A stretch of DNA of 64,000 bases from Streptococcus sanguinis (GCF_026781265.1 NZ_JAKUVC010000010.1:1-64000); one strand, 5' to 3'. Counted from the stretch's first letter, positions 10,001 through 19,068 are shown. A program made the numbers and translations. Notes: a model not told the origin generated them from the sequence alone.

Positions 10001-10497
10001 ACTTGGGATACCTTCTTGTATCCTGATCTTAACAACATCTTTACAAGATTATTTAGGTCATATTCTTGTCCAACTGTCAAATTTATGTTGATTTTTTTAA
10101 AATCAATTGGATCAGGCAAGAGTAATTTGCTAGCTGCAACATTAGTAACTAGAATTCCAGACTTTTGATGATCTATTAAAAAGTTCAGAGCATCTAATCT
10201 GGAAAATATTTTTTCCTGTGAGGCAAAAACAAATTCTGCTATAGGAGTATCATCTGCTAAGAAAGTATAGACCTTGTCTTCTCCCAACAAAGAAATCAAA
10301 TCACTAGCCAAACGATCTGCTTCATTTTGACTAGAAGTTAGCGCAAGGATTTTATCCGCTTCTTCTAATCCAGCCGCTATAGTAATTGCTTTTGTTGATG
10401 CAGACAATCCCATTATCAACTGTCTGCTGCTTTTATGGAGATTTTTCTTCCAATCTGAAATTTGCTGGTTTTGACAAAATAAGTCAATCAGGTTCAT
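7006..10497 (-). CDS. mfd: Transcription-repair coupling factor Mfd
   Basis: A large superfamily-2 translocase that removes RNA polymerase stalled at DNA lesions and recruits UvrA. Visible parts are the N-terminal UvrB-like region, the RNA-polymerase-binding domain (GDYVVHNIHGIGRYLGIE) and helicase motifs GDVGFGKT (near residue 640) and DEEQ (GLIIIDEEQRFG). Motif VI (QLRGRVGRSNR) and the C-terminal regulatory domain follow. I chose the start MNLIDLFCQ (1163 residues), 4 bp after the pth stop with GGA 8 nt upstream. Longer frames would run into pth. Confidence 0.95.
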   Translation of the reverse strand: MNLIDLFCQNQQISDWKKNLHKSSRQLIMGLSASTKAITIAAGLEEADKILALTSSQNEADRLASDLISLLGEDKVYTFLADDTPIAEFVFASQEKIFSRLDALNFLIDHQKSGILVTNVAASKLLLPDPIDFKKININLTVGQEYDLNNLVKMLLRSGYKKVSQVLSQGEYSLRGDILDIFERSADSPYRLEFFGDEIDGIRIFNPENQTSTENIESILIKPASDILLSEKDYARGRENLEAILEKAVDPALKSYLEELLISAKEEFHHADIRKFLSYFYQKEWTILDYLPVHSPVFFDDFQKIVDRHAQFELETASLLTDDLQNCKALSSQKYFADKYQDYRQYKPATFFSSFQKGLGNLKFDTLYQFNQYPMQEFFSQFPLLKEEINRYKKSGYTIILQANSSAGLQSLHKNLQEYDIHLDYIKEAEIHKIAVQLIGGNLVQGFNFVDEKIVLITEYEIIHKKIKRKIRRQNISNAERLKDYNELEKGDYVVHNIHGIGRYLGIETIEISGVHRDYLTIQYQNSDRISIPVDQIDLLSKYVASDGKTPKVNKLNDGRFQKSKQKVQHQVQDIADDLIKLYAERSQLKGFAFSADDSNQDEFDNDFPYVETEDQLRSIQEVKKDMESSRPMDRLLVGDVGFGKTEVAMRAAFKAVNNHKQVAVLVPTTVLAQQHYTNFKERFNDFAVNVEVLSRFRSKAEQKQTLEKLQKGQVDIIIGTHRLLSKDVEFADLGLIIIDEEQRFGVKHKETLKELKKKVDVLTLTATPIPRTLHMSMLGIRDLSVIETPPTNRYPVQTYVLESNPTVIREAVLREIDRGGQVYYLYNKVDTIEQKVSELRELIPEASIGYVHGQMSEIRLENTLLDFINGEYDILVTTTIIETGVDIPNANTLFVENADHMGLSTLYQLRGRVGRSNRIAYAYLMYRPDKILTEVSEKRLEAIKGFTELGSGFKIAMRDLSIRGAGNILGSMQSGFIDSVGFEMYSQLLEEAIAKKQGRENKRQKSNAELNLHIDAYLPSAYISDERQKIEIYKRIREIDSRVNYENLQDELIDRFGEYPDVVAYLLEIGLAKSYLDQAFVKSVERQQNAVIIHFEKISQQLYLTQDYFEALSMTNLKARIGEKNGLIEVIFDVKNKKDYEILEGLVNFGEKMLEIKQRKAE

Positions 10498-10501
10498 TTT
10501 A

Positions 10502-11071
10502 TTATCCATTGTATTTCTGCATTGTTTGTTCAAAATTGCCTGACTGTAAATAATAATTTACAGCATTGTCAACCTTATCAAGAGTATTCAGAATCGTTAT
10601 ATAATCATCTTTATCAAATTTTCCTAGAACATGGTGAACCACTGTCACACCTTCTTTTGGACGGCCAATACCTATCTTTATCCGTTTAAACTCTTGACTT
10701 CCAATGTGTTTGATAATAGATTTAATACCGTTATGACCACCAGCTGAACCCTTGCTGCGCAAACGAATCTTACCAACTTCCATATCCAAATCATCATAGA
10801 TGACCAATAAATCCTCTATATCTAAACCATAGTATGCCAGTAAAGCTTGAACGGCCTTTCCGCTCTCATTCATAAATGTAGTTGGTTTTACAAAATAGAC
10901 TTTTTCACCATTTAGAAAAGTAGAGGCAATATCTGCTTGAAAGATTTTATCAGTTGTGAAATTTAAATCAAGATCTTTACAGAACTTGTCAACTAGCATA
11001 AAACCAACATTATGTTTGGTTTCAATATATTTTTCTCCTGGATTTCCCAGACCAACTATTAACTTTACCAT
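10502..11071 (-). CDS. pth: Peptidyl-tRNA hydrolase
   Basis: Cleaves peptidyl-tRNA released from stalled ribosomes. The 189 residues match Pth, with GLGNPG at residues 7-12, catalytic His20 (KHNVGF) and the Asp of YDDLDMEVG. It lies between ychF and mfd, as in other streptococci. An imperfect hairpin at 11097-11117, between ychF and pth, lacks a good T run, so read-through from ychF is likely. Confidence 0.95.
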   Translation of the reverse strand: MVKLIVGLGNPGEKYIETKHNVGFMLVDKFCKDLDLNFTTDKIFQADIASTFLNGEKVYFVKPTTFMNESGKAVQALLAYYGLDIEDLLVIYDDLDMEVGKIRLRSKGSAGGHNGIKSIIKHIGSQEFKRIKIGIGRPKEGVTVVHHVLGKFDKDDYITILNTLDKVDNAVNYYLQSGNFEQTMQKYNG

Positions 11072-11143
11072 TTTTCTCCTTTATAAAAGCCAAAAGGGCT
11101 GGAAAAAATTTCCAACCTAGAATTTTTAGACTTTACAAATACT

Positions 11144-12259
11144 TTACACATTAAATCTAAATTCCATAATATCGCCATCTTGAACGATATATTCTTTTCC
11201 TTCTTCGCGCAAACGTCCAGCCTCTTTAACTGCTTTTTCGCTGCCATAGTGCACTAGGTCATCATAAGACATAGTCACTGCTCGAATAAAGCCTTTTTCA
11301 AAGTCTGAGTGAATAATGCCAGCTGCTTGCGGAGCTTTCATTCCACGCTTAAAGGTCCAAGCACGCACTTCCTTTTCACCAGCTGTAAAGTAGGTTCCAA
11401 GTCCCAACAGATGATAAGCTGCTCTGGTCAGTTTATCCACACCTGATTCTGTCAAGCCGATAGCTTCCAGAAATTCTGACTTATCTTCATCGTCCAATTC
11501 AGAAATTTCTTCCTCTGCACGCGCTGAAATGACAACAACTTCAGCATTTTCTGTAGCTGCAAATTCACGAATCTGCTTCACATAGTCAATATTATCTGGA
11601 TTGGCCACCTCATCTTCACTGACATTGGCCACATAGAGAACTGGCTTAGTCGTTAAGAGAAAGAGCCCTTTGACAATTTTTTGCTCTTCTTCTGTGAATT
11701 CAATTGTGCGAGCTGACAGACCATCTTCCAAGACAGGCTTAATTTTCTGTAAAACATTAAATTCTGCCACTGAATCCTTATCTTTTTGGGTACGAGCCAT
11801 CTTCTCTACACGCGCATAACGTTTATTAATACTTTCTAAGTCTGCTAAAATCAATTCTAGATTAATGGTCTCAATATCTGCCATTGGATCTACAAATTCA
11901 GACTCACGCCCCTGTTCCCGCATAACATTTTCATCATCAAAGGCACGTACTACATGAACGATAGCATCTACTTCACGGATATTGGCCAAAAATTTATTCC
12001 CTAGCCCTTCTCCTTTTGAAGCACCTTTCACAATTCCAGCAATGTCAGTAAATTCGAAGGTTGTTGGAACTTTCTTCTGTGGTTTGATAAGTTCTGTTAA
12101 TTTATCCAAACGTGCATCCGGAACTTCTACCCGCCCTACATTTGGATCAATTGTCGCAAAAGGGTAATTAGCTGCTTCTGCACCTGCTTTTGTAATTGCA
12201 TTAAATAAAGTTGACTTACCAACATTGGGTAAACCAACGATTCCTGCTGTCAAAGCCAT
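11144..12259 (-). CDS. ychF: Redox-regulated ATPase YchF (OLA1 family)
   Basis: Obg-related P-loop protein that binds ribosomes and prefers ATP. G1 is GLPNVGKST (about residues 9-17). The TGS domain closes the protein (EYIVQDGDIMEFRFNV). The start MALTAGIVG gives 371 residues, the family length, and has GGAG 9 nt upstream. The longer frame starting MEKIRM is rejected. It heads the run ychF-pth-mfd. Confidence 0.95.
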   Translation of the reverse strand: MALTAGIVGLPNVGKSTLFNAITKAGAEAANYPFATIDPNVGRVEVPDARLDKLTELIKPQKKVPTTFEFTDIAGIVKGASKGEGLGNKFLANIREVDAIVHVVRAFDDENVMREQGRESEFVDPMADIETINLELILADLESINKRYARVEKMARTQKDKDSVAEFNVLQKIKPVLEDGLSARTIEFTEEEQKIVKGLFLLTTKPVLYVANVSEDEVANPDNIDYVKQIREFAATENAEVVVISARAEEEISELDDEDKSEFLEAIGLTESGVDKLTRAAYHLLGLGTYFTAGEKEVRAWTFKRGMKAPQAAGIIHSDFEKGFIRAVTMSYDDLVHYGSEKAVKEAGRLREEGKEYIVQDGDIMEFRFNV

Positions 12260-12387
12260 TCTTATCTTCTCCATTCATCTTTTCAATCCAAACCATTATA
12301 CCATAAATCCTTATCCTAAACAGCGGATTTGAGTTATTTTTCTAGCTTTCTTTACAGAAATGTAAAATAAATTGAAGAAAAAAATGG

Positions 12388-12418
12388 TATAATATAGCTA
12401 ATATTCTTATTAAAGGAG
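12388..12418 (+). promoter_or_regulatory. Extended -10 promoter and ribosome site of the DUF1307 lipoprotein
   Basis: TGGTATAAT carries an extended -10 (TATAAT 12388-12393) without a clear -35. AAGGAG at 12413-12418 is well placed for the ATG at 12425. Confidence 0.7.
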
Positions 12419-12424
12419 TTCCTA

Positions 12425-12916
12425 ATGAAAAAGAATACTTTCAAAACACTTTTTCTTTCTTTCCTTGCGGTTTCCGCTTTGTTTGTTTTAGCTGCCTGCA
12501 GCAGTCCTAAAAAAGCTTATTTCCAGCTGATTGACAAAAATACTAAGCAGGATAGTCGCATCACTGTTGAATACAAAGGTGATGAGCTGCTTACAAACGA
12601 AACAAACAACACCTTCTACTATAAACCAGTTGGCTTGACAAAAGACACTGCTAAAGAGCAAACAGAAGCTTATGCTAAATCTATTGAGGGTATCAAAGGA
12701 TTAACTCATAAAATCGAGTACAAAGATGATTATTTAACAGAAAAACTGACAATCGATTTCAGCAAAGCTGATATTGAAGAACTACAAAGTAAACAGCTTC
12801 TTCAAACATCTGGCAATCAAAAAGCAGATTATATCAGTTACAAAGAAACTGCTAAATTACTCGAAAAAGCAGGTTATAAAGAAGTTAAAGACGGTAAATT
12901 TGAAGATCTTAAATAA
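12425..12916 (+). CDS. DUF1307 (YehR-like) lipoprotein
   Basis: A 163-residue surface lipoprotein with a signal peptide and lipobox LAAC (Cys25), followed by a YehR/DUF1307-type domain rich in Lys and Tyr. It is a single-gene unit with its own promoter and a strong terminator, and it runs against its neighbours. Function unknown. Confidence 0.85.
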   Translation: MKKNTFKTLFLSFLAVSALFVLAACSSPKKAYFQLIDKNTKQDSRITVEYKGDELLTNETNNTFYYKPVGLTKDTAKEQTEAYAKSIEGIKGLTHKIEYKDDYLTEKLTIDFSKADIEELQSKQLLQTSGNQKADYISYKETAKLLEKAGYKEVKDGKFEDLK

Positions 12917-12920
12917 AAGT

Positions 12921-12956
12921 AAAATGGATAGGACCTAGAAAGTCCTATCCATTTTT
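12921..12956 (+). terminator. Terminator after the DUF1307 lipoprotein gene
   Basis: A perfect 14-bp stem (12921-12934 with 12942-12955), with a 7-nt loop, ends in TTTTT. It may work in both directions. Confidence 0.9.
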
Positions 12957-13041
12957 GATTGAAAAATAAGAAAAAAATCTAAATCTAATCTTCAGCAATG
13001 CAAATTAGTTTTCCACAATAGCATTTACAATGACTTTTCGT

Positions 13042-13236
13042 CTAATCAATTATTTTCTTCATTTTTCTTTCAAAATCGTGACGACTCATCATCACAAGAT
13101 GTTCACAATTGGTGCAACGGATTTTGATATCTGCACCAACCCTTGTGATTTCCCAGCGATTCGCCTTTTTCCCAGTCGATTTAATTGTGCAGGCATGGGG
13201 CTTTTTCATTTCTACAAAATGACCAATTTCATACAT
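13042..13236 (-). CDS. DUF951 family protein
   Basis: A 64-residue protein with a CTNCEH cluster and a further cysteine (HACTIK), so it may bind metal. It is conserved next to dnaN in streptococci and is often annotated as ribosome- or nucleic-acid-related, without proof. A TTTTCCACA DnaA-box-like 9-mer lies just beyond its end at 13009-13017. Confidence 0.85.
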   Translation of the reverse strand: MYEIGHFVEMKKPHACTIKSTGKKANRWEITRVGADIKIRCTNCEHLVMMSRHDFERKMKKIID

Positions 13237-13316
13237 TTTTTTCTCCTTTCAAGGAACTATCATAGTCCAGGAAGAAATATTAAGCATCTATCATGCTTTG
13301 TAAATGAAAAGAGCTT

Positions 13317-13347
13317 AGGACCAAGAATTAAAAATCTGTAACTTGGC
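13317..13347 (-). terminator. Weak hairpin after dnaN
   Basis: GGGCCAAG and CTTGGTCC pair around a 15-nt AT-rich loop. The tail on the minus strand is only partly T-rich, so termination may be leaky. Confidence 0.4.
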
Positions 13348-13362
13348 CCACTGCTTTTCATC

Positions 13363-14499
13363 TTAATTAGTTCTGACAGGTGTAATCAGCTGAATAAAGT
13401 TTTCTGTATCTTCACTCGGTACCAAGGTGAAAGGACGAACGGATGAGATAAAACTAATCGTTACTTTTTCACTGTCAATAGCCTTCAAAGCATCAATCAA
13501 ATAAGTTGGATTAAAGCTAATAGTCAAATCTTCGCCAGTTACACTTTCTGTATCAATTTCTTCGTTAACACGGCCAACCTCTGGTGAATTTACATGGGCA
13601 CTGACAATACCGCCTGCAATCTCCAGTTTAACTGTTCCATTCTGTGTGGCATTAGACAAGAGACGAGCACGTTCCATCGCTGCACGCAAATCAGAAGTAT
13701 TGAAAGTAAGGACACTTGTAAATTCAGTCGGAATCAAGCGATCTGTATCTGGATAATTGCCTTCTAATAGGCGGGTGTAGAAGCTGATATTTTCGCTTCT
13801 GAAAAGAATTTGATTGTTAGCAAAGAAAACCTCTACCGTTTCAATTTCATCGGTAAAAACAGCCGTAAATTCCCGTAAAGAGCGACTTGGAATGACTACG
13901 TCGAAATTATCTCCATTTTTCTCCAGAGTAATTTTCTTTTGACTCATTCTGTGGGAGTCTGTCGCAACAGTCTTCAAAGAACGGTTATCTGTCAAAACAA
14001 AGTGAACACCAGTTAAAATTGGACGGCTTTCCTGAACACTGGCTGCAAAGGCTGTTTCGTTAATGACATCTTTGAGAATTTTTGTTTCAAGAACCAAGGG
14101 ATTGCTGACAGAAATTTCCTGGATTCGTGGATACTGGTCAGCGTCTTTTCCTTTCAGGGTAATCTCTGATTTGCCGCTAGTCAAAACGATTTGTTTTTGT
14201 TCAATTTCTTTAAAATCCAAAATAATATCTGGCAGGCTAGAAACAACATTAATAAAGAAAGTCGCTTCTAATAAAATTGAACCTGTTGAGTTGACAAGCA
14301 AGCCTGCATTTTCATTTTGAGTAGAAATAAAGTTTTCAATCGACACTTGTCCATTCGATCCGATTAAAGTGATTCCTTCTTTGGTAACATCGATTTTTAC
14401 AGTAGAAAGAATAGGAATTGCATTTTTATGACTGATAGCCCTTTTAGTGGTATTTAACGCTTGTAAGAAGAGATTTTTATTAATAGAAAAATGAATCAT
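13363..14499 (-). CDS. dnaN: DNA polymerase III sliding clamp (beta subunit)
   Basis: Ring-shaped processivity clamp. The 378 residues make the three-domain beta fold. The start MIHFSINKNLFLQAL has AAGGAG upstream, and the C-terminus ends LITPVRTN. It lies downstream of dnaA across a 158-bp spacer with DnaA boxes, the classic dnaA-dnaN arrangement. Confidence 0.97.
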   Translation of the reverse strand: MIHFSINKNLFLQALNTTKRAISHKNAIPILSTVKIDVTKEGITLIGSNGQVSIENFISTQNENAGLLVNSTGSILLEATFFINVVSSLPDIILDFKEIEQKQIVLTSGKSEITLKGKDADQYPRIQEISVSNPLVLETKILKDVINETAFAASVQESRPILTGVHFVLTDNRSLKTVATDSHRMSQKKITLEKNGDNFDVVIPSRSLREFTAVFTDEIETVEVFFANNQILFRSENISFYTRLLEGNYPDTDRLIPTEFTSVLTFNTSDLRAAMERARLLSNATQNGTVKLEIAGGIVSAHVNSPEVGRVNEEIDTESVTGEDLTISFNPTYLIDALKAIDSEKVTISFISSVRPFTLVPSEDTENFIQLITPVRTN

Positions 14500-14562
14500 G
14501 GGATCTCCTTTTTATTTATTTATGATTATAAGATTAATAGTAATAGTAGTTTATGTGAATTC

Positions 14563-14655
14563 TGTGGAAAAATAGCTTAGTCCTTATTCTAACAAGTTTT
14601 GAGACTTGTTCACAAAGTGTGGATAAGTTTTGAAAAAATTCTGTAGTTTTCCACA
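14563..14655. other. DnaA-box cluster between dnaA and dnaN
   Basis: Three 9-mers are visible: an exact TTATCCACA on the minus strand (14618-14626) and two TTTTCCACA variants (14563-14571 minus, 14647-14655 plus). Such boxes on this side of dnaA form one half of many Gram-positive bipartite origins. Confidence 0.75.
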
Positions 14656-14657
14656 CG

Positions 14658-16010
14658 CTATTTAATTTTATTCTTGATGCTTTCAATTTCTAAACGTAAA
14701 TTGTCATCTGATTCAATCATAGTTTTGATTTTTCCATGCGCATGGATAACAGTCGTATGATCTTTCCCGCCAAATTCACGACCAATTTTAGGCAGACTGT
14801 TGTCAGTCAGTTCACGAGTCAGATACATAGCTACCTGTCTAGCTAAAACTATATTTTGTACTCGACGGCTTCCTTTCATCTCTTTGACACTAACACCATA
14901 GAATTTCCCAACTTCAGACTGAATCTTATCAATCGGGATAACTGTCACCTGGCTTGAATCCTGCTTGCGTGCTCGAATAGCCTCTGCAGCGATATCAATA
15001 GTGATTTCCTTCAGATGACGAACTCTAGCGATGAGACTGATGTCATTCAAAGCGCCTTCCAAGTCGCGGACATTGGAGTCGAACTGTCCCGCAAGATATT
15101 CCAAGGTATCATTCGGGAAAATATAATCCAAATCTTCAATTTTGTTTCGCAGAATTGCAATTCGTGTTTCAAAATCTGGCGGTGTAATATTCTGAGTTAA
15201 TCCCCATTTGAAACGTGTTACCAAGCGTTCTTCTAAATTGTCAAGATGATCAGGACTGCGGTCGCTGGTTAAAACAATCTGTTTATTTTCACCATGAAGA
15301 GCATTGAAAGTGTTGAAAAATTCTTCCTGAGTTGAAACTTTTTTTCCTCCCAAAGATTGAATGTCATCAATCAGCAGAAGATCCAGACTACGATAGATTT
15401 TTTTAAAGCTATCCATTTCTCCCAATCTTAAATGTTCGAGGAAGTCGTTAATAAAGGTTTCAGCCGGTATATACTTGACACGCGCATCTGGAATATTTTC
15501 TAAAATCTGATTGCCAATAGCATTTAATAAATGAGTTTTGCCCAGGCCAGGCCCTCCGTAGATAAAAAGAGGATTATAGGTTGTGGCTAGATTCTCAGAT
15601 ACCGCCAAGGCAGCAGCTTTAGCCCAGATATTTCCGTCTCCCTGAACAAAATTGTCAAAGGTATATTTTGACTTTAAGCCAGTATCAATAGGTGGCAAGC
15701 TTGGCTGAACAGTGCTGATTTGAGGACTGGTTACTGCAGATTTAGGTGTATCAATGTTAGTTTCTTCTTCAAAAATATACTTTCCAGCAATCTGATCATT
15801 AAAAATCTCAAATCCTGCAGTAAGAATAACTCCTACTAAGTTTTGCTCCCAAAATAATTGTTTTACTGGACTATCCAGGAAAATAACAGCTTGTTTTTCT
15901 TCAACTGTGATAAGCTTGGCTTCAGCAACAAAGAAATCATAAGTTGTCTGTTTTAGCTGAGCATGAGCCAATTCTAAAATACGATTCCAAAAGTCCTGTT
16001 CTTTGGTCAT
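14658..16010 (-). CDS. dnaA: Chromosomal replication initiator DnaA
   Basis: AAA+ protein that binds DnaA boxes and opens oriC. The 450 residues contain the N-terminal DnaB-contact domain and Walker [10 protein letters not shown] near residue 152. Walker B LLLIDDIQ and the C-terminal DNA-binding signature [15 protein letters not shown] follow. A possible -10 TAAAAT (16054-16059, minus strand) has its -35 region inside a DnaA-box variant (16076-16084), which suggests autoregulation. Confidence 0.98.
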   Translation of the reverse strand: MTKEQDFWNRILELAHAQLKQTTYDFFVAEAKLITVEEKQAVIFLDSPVKQLFWEQNLVGVILTAGFEIFNDQIAGKYIFEEETNIDTPKSAVTSPQISTVQPSLPPIDTGLKSKYTFDNFVQGDGNIWAKAAALAVSENLATTYNPLFIYGGPGLGKTHLLNAIGNQILENIPDARVKYIPAETFINDFLEHLRLGEMDSFKKIYRSLDLLLIDDIQSLGGKKVSTQEEFFNTFNALHGENKQIVLTSDRSPDHLDNLEERLVTRFKWGLTQNITPPDFETRIAILRNKIEDLDYIFPNDTLEYLAGQFDSNVRDLEGALNDISLIARVRHLKEITIDIAAEAIRARKQDSSQVTVIPIDKIQSEVGKFYGVSVKEMKGSRRVQNIVLARQVAMYLTRELTDNSLPKIGREFGGKDHTTVIHAHGKIKTMIESDDNLRLEIESIKNKIK

Positions 16011-16075
16011 AACTTCCCTCCTTTTCTATAATTTTCTGATTTATACGCATCTTATTTTATCATAAAGGTTCAAAG

Positions 16076-16191
16076 TTTTCCACAAGAACTGAAAAAGAAT
16101 TCACATTGTTAGCTGAAGTTATCCACAGAATGTGAATAAAGTTTAAATTTCTTATTTTAATGGGCTTTCTAATTGATTTAACAGTGGATAA
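16076..16191. other. Putative oriC: DnaA boxes upstream of dnaA
   Basis: This spacer holds one exact TTATCCACA (16119-16127) and single-mismatch boxes at 16076-16084, 16131-16139 (minus) and 16183-16191 (minus). Flanking AT-rich tracts (16141-16180, 16192-16240) could unwind. Gene direction flips around here. Confidence 0.8.
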
Positions 16192-16223
16192 TCTTGTTAT
16201 TTTTAAAAAAGAAAATAACAGTT

Positions 16224-16985
16224 TTATTTAAAACTGTTTATAATTCTTTGATATTCTTCTTCGCTTTCAAAAGGAATAATTAGCTTTCCTTTACTCTGGC
16301 TTTTTAACTGAATAGAAACTTCCAGACCGAGAATTTTTTTAATTTTTTCCTCTTCAGATTTAGCAAACAGTTCCTTATTAGGTTTCTTTTTGAGAATCTT
16401 TTTTTGCTGGAGAAGCTTTTCAACTGCTCGAACTGATAAATCTTCTCGACAGATCTTTTCCAGCCATAGTAACTGTTCTTCTTCTTTTAAGGGGACTAGC
16501 AGGCGAGCATGTCCTTGAGATATCTCTTCTTCCTTGATAGCTTGACGAACTTCTTTGGATAATTGTAAAAGTCTGACAATATTGCTGATATAGGGTCTAG
16601 ATTTTCCCATGATTTTAGCAATTTCATCATGTGTCAAGCCTTTGTCAATCAAATTTTGATAAGACTCAGCTTCTTCTATAGGATTCAAGTCTTCTCTTTG
16701 AAGATTTTCGATAATGGCCTGTTTCAGCATGTCATCATCAGATAATTCTTTGACGATAGCTGGGATCGTTTCTAGGTCAAGAAAAGAGGCAGCTCTAAAT
16801 CTCCGTTCTCCTGCTAAAATTTCATAACCAAAAAGCGAAGATTTCCGAAGAATGATTGGCTGAATGAGACCATTTTCTTTGATTGATGCTGCTAATTCTT
16901 CAATCTTTTTTTGTGAGAACTCTTTACGAGGCTGATAAGGGTTGGTTCGAATATCTTTAAGTGCAATATATTGAAAGTTTTCCAT
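16224..16985 (-). CDS. parB: Chromosome partitioning protein ParB/Spo0J
   Basis: Binds parS sites near the origin and loads SMC. It contains the CTP-binding N-terminal motif (GERRFRAA), a central helix-turn-helix (THDEIAKIMGKSRPYISN) and a C-terminal dimer domain. The start MENFQYIAL gives 253 residues, but it has no ribosome site and sits 13 nt past a strong hairpin. A GTG start at 17003 is the alternative. It follows htrA, as in S. pneumoniae. No parA is seen. Confidence 0.95.
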   Translation of the reverse strand: MENFQYIALKDIRTNPYQPRKEFSQKKIEELAASIKENGLIQPIILRKSSLFGYEILAGERRFRAASFLDLETIPAIVKELSDDDMLKQAIIENLQREDLNPIEEAESYQNLIDKGLTHDEIAKIMGKSRPYISNIVRLLQLSKEVRQAIKEEEISQGHARLLVPLKEEEQLLWLEKICREDLSVRAVEKLLQQKKILKKKPNKELFAKSEEEKIKKILGLEVSIQLKSQSKGKLIIPFESEEEYQRIINSFK

Positions 16986-16998
16986 TTGTATATAGAAT

Positions 16999-17030
16999 AA
17001 CACACCTTTACGATTGTGTAAAGGTGTGTT
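16999..17030 (-). other. Strong hairpin in the htrA-parB spacer
   Basis: A perfect 13-bp stem (16999-17011 with 17018-17030) with a 6-nt loop lies between the htrA stop and the parB start, with no T run after it. It could be a processing site, mRNA stabiliser or translation control element. Confidence 0.6.
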
Positions 17031-17048
17031 GACAATCTTGTAAATAGG

Positions 17049-18221
17049 TTAATTTGAGCTTAGTTCTTTTGTTGATTTAGTGAGTTTGATTTTTGTTTTA
17101 TCAATTCGGCCATTACGATAGTATGTAACTTCAATCTCATCTCCAATGTCATGTTTATATAGTGCAGATTGTAAATCAATTGTAGATTCAATATCTGAAT
17201 CATCAATTTTCGTAATGACGTCATATTTTAAAAGCTTATTATCAGCAGGCATCCCCTCTTGAACTGATCGAACTAGAACACCTGATTTTACTTTAGCAGG
17301 TAAATTAAGTTTGGATAAATCTGATGAAGTTACGTTTGCTAAATCTAACATTTGAATACCTAATGCTGGTCTAGTAACTGTTCCATTTTTCTCAAGCTGA
17401 TTTATAATACTTACGACATCATTAGATGGTATTGCAAATCCCATCCCTTCAACAGAGGTTTGACCATTTGTTGAAATTTTACTTGAAGTAATCCCAACAA
17501 CTTGTCCTTGGATGTTAATTAATGGGCCGCCAGAGTTACCAGGATTGATTGCAGCATCTGTTTGCAGTGCAGTTGTTGAAATATTTTCTCCATTTTCAGA
17601 TTGTAACGTAACGTTTCTACCTAGACTAGAGATGATTCCTTGTGTAACAGAGTTAGCATATTCTGTTCCAAGAGGACTTCCGATAGCGATAGCTGTTTCA
17701 CCAACTGTCAGAGATTTAGAATCTCCAAACTCTGCGACATCAGTCACTTTTTCAGAACTAATTTTAACAACAGAAATATCAGAGTAAACATCAGAACCAA
17801 CTACTTCTCCTGGTGTCTTACTACCATCAGCTAGTAGAATATCCACATTAGTTGATCCGTTTAAAACATGAGTATTTGTTACTAAATAAGCATTCTTTCC
17901 TTCTTTTTTATAGATTACGCCAGAACCTTCACTAGAAATTTGAGACTCATCTGTGTTCGTTTCATCATTTATGAAGCCACGAGATGAATTAGCATAAGTA
18001 ATTACTGAAACAACGGCATTTTGAACCTTTTTCACAGCTTTTGAAATGTCTGTAGAGTTTTTATATGAATTAGATACACTAGTTGTTGAATTTCCATTCA
18101 TTTTTACACGTGAAGTTACTAATGTAGTAACATAATTTCCTAAACTTCCGCCGATAAAACCTACAATTAATACTGCAAAAAGCAATAAAGTTTTTTTGAT
18201 GGCATTTGAAGAGTTTTTCAT
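17049..18221 (-). CDS. htrA: Surface serine protease HtrA (DegP-like)
   Basis: Membrane-tethered quality-control protease. It has an N-terminal membrane anchor (about 10-30), a trypsin-like domain with His (NTHVL, near 117), Asp (SDISVV, near 147) and Ser (GNSGGP, near 230), and a single C-terminal PDZ domain. The 390 residues match streptococcal HtrA. In pneumococcus it degrades competence peptide and is CiaR-controlled. Here a textbook CiaR-type promoter lies upstream (18251-18283). Confidence 0.96.
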   Translation of the reverse strand: MKNSSNAIKKTLLLFAVLIVGFIGGSLGNYVTTLVTSRVKMNGNSTTSVSNSYKNSTDISKAVKKVQNAVVSVITYANSSRGFINDETNTDESQISSEGSGVIYKKEGKNAYLVTNTHVLNGSTNVDILLADGSKTPGEVVGSDVYSDISVVKISSEKVTDVAEFGDSKSLTVGETAIAIGSPLGTEYANSVTQGIISSLGRNVTLQSENGENISTTALQTDAAINPGNSGGPLINIQGQVVGITSSKISTNGQTSVEGMGFAIPSNDVVSIINQLEKNGTVTRPALGIQMLDLANVTSSDLSKLNLPAKVKSGVLVRSVQEGMPADNKLLKYDVITKIDDSDIESTIDLQSALYKHDIGDEIEVTYYRNGRIDKTKIKLTKSTKELSSN

Positions 18222-18250
18222 GTTTTCCTCCTTGAATTACAATTGATGAA

Positions 18251-18283
18251 ATTATAGTTAGCTAAACTTAATTATAACTTAAA
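18251..18283 (-). promoter_or_regulatory. CiaR-type promoter of htrA
   Basis: On the minus strand TTTAAG (18278-18283), 5 bp, ATTAAG (18267-18272), 10 bp and a perfect TATAAT (18251-18256) follow each other. This is the layout known for CiaR-activated promoters. Confidence 0.8.
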
Positions 18284-18289
18284 TTCTTT

Positions 18290-18316
18290 AAGTTTTCCAC
18301 ACCTTGTGGAAAACTT
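18290..18316. other. Palindrome made of two DnaA-box variants
   Basis: A perfect 12-bp inverted repeat (18290-18301 and 18305-18316) around CCT carries TTTTCCACA on each strand, head to head, between htrA and rlmH. It may bind DnaA or form a hairpin. Confidence 0.6.
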
Positions 18317-18424
18317 AGAAAAACTGTTGATAGGCATTAGAAAATACACAGATTGGCCGATTCCCAGATAAATTTTACTTGTTAATAAAGTGTGAAGTAT
18401 AGATGAATATGATAGAATAAACTT

Positions 18425-18904
18425 ATGAAAATAAAACTTGTAACAGTTGGAAAACTGAAAGAAAAATATTTAAAGGATGGAATTGCTGAATACATGAAGC
18501 GTCTCAATCGATTCTGCAAGGTGGAAATGATTGAGCTAGCGGATGAAAAAACACCTGATAAAGCTAGTGATTTAGAAAATCAGCAGATTCTTGAAAAAGA
18601 AGGAAATAAAATTCTGGCTAAAATCAATGAGCGTGAATTTGTTATTGTTTTAGCAATTGAAGGAAAGCAATTTCCATCAGAAAAATTTAGTCAACTCATG
18701 ATGGATGCGACAGTACGTGGTTTTTCTGATATCACTTTTGTTATCGGCGGAAGTTTAGGTTTATCTCCTACTGTAAAAAAACGGGCAAATCTTCTGATGA
18801 GTTTTGGCAAATTAACGCTACCTCATCAACTGATGCGCCTTGTTTTAATAGAGCAAATTTATCGAGCTTTTATGATTCAGCAGGGGAGTCCTTATCATAA
18901 GTAA
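18425..18904 (+). CDS. rlmH: 23S rRNA pseudouridine1915 N3-methyltransferase
   Basis: SPOUT-fold methyltransferase for 23S rRNA position 1915. The 159 residues match RlmH, with the SAM knot region [10 protein letters not shown] and the C-terminus [17 protein letters not shown]. There is no ribosome site before the ATG, and -10-like boxes TATGAT (18408) and TAGAAT (18413) lie only 6-11 nt upstream, so the message may be leaderless or nearly so. Confidence 0.95.
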   Translation: MKIKLVTVGKLKEKYLKDGIAEYMKRLNRFCKVEMIELADEKTPDKASDLENQQILEKEGNKILAKINEREFVIVLAIEGKQFPSEKFSQLMMDATVRGFSDITFVIGGSLGLSPTVKKRANLLMSFGKLTLPHQLMRLVLIEQIYRAFMIQQGSPYHK

Positions 18905-18946
18905 TCTTGACGGCAACCCTATTTTCTGATAGAATGAGATGGTATT

Positions 18947-19020
18947 GGTCTCATAGCTCAGCTGGATAGAGCATTCGCCTTCTAAGCGAACGGTCGCAGG
19001 TTCGAATCCTGCTGAGATCA
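18947..19020 (+). tRNA. tRNA-Arg (TCT)
   Basis: A 74-nt cloverleaf with anticodon TCT in the loop CTTCTAA, T arm GGTTCGAATCC and A discriminator. It lies directly before comCDE, its conserved place in streptococci. Confidence 0.97.
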
Positions 19021-19034
19021 GAAAGGCAAAAAAA

Positions 19035-19068
19035 TGCGAAATATTTTACAATATTTCGTGTTTTTTTC
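19035..19068 (+). terminator. Terminator of tRNA-Arg
   Basis: CGAAATATT and AATATTTCG form a perfect 9-bp stem around TTAC, followed by GTG and seven T. Confidence 0.85.

Noticed and set aside
11065..11247. A 60-residue frame between pth and ychF
   Set aside because: It overlaps the 3' end of ychF in another frame and shows no protein family features.
16950..16960. ComX (cin-box) promoter-like TTCGAATA
   Set aside because: It lies inside parB on the wrong strand and differs from TACGAATA. No late competence gene follows.
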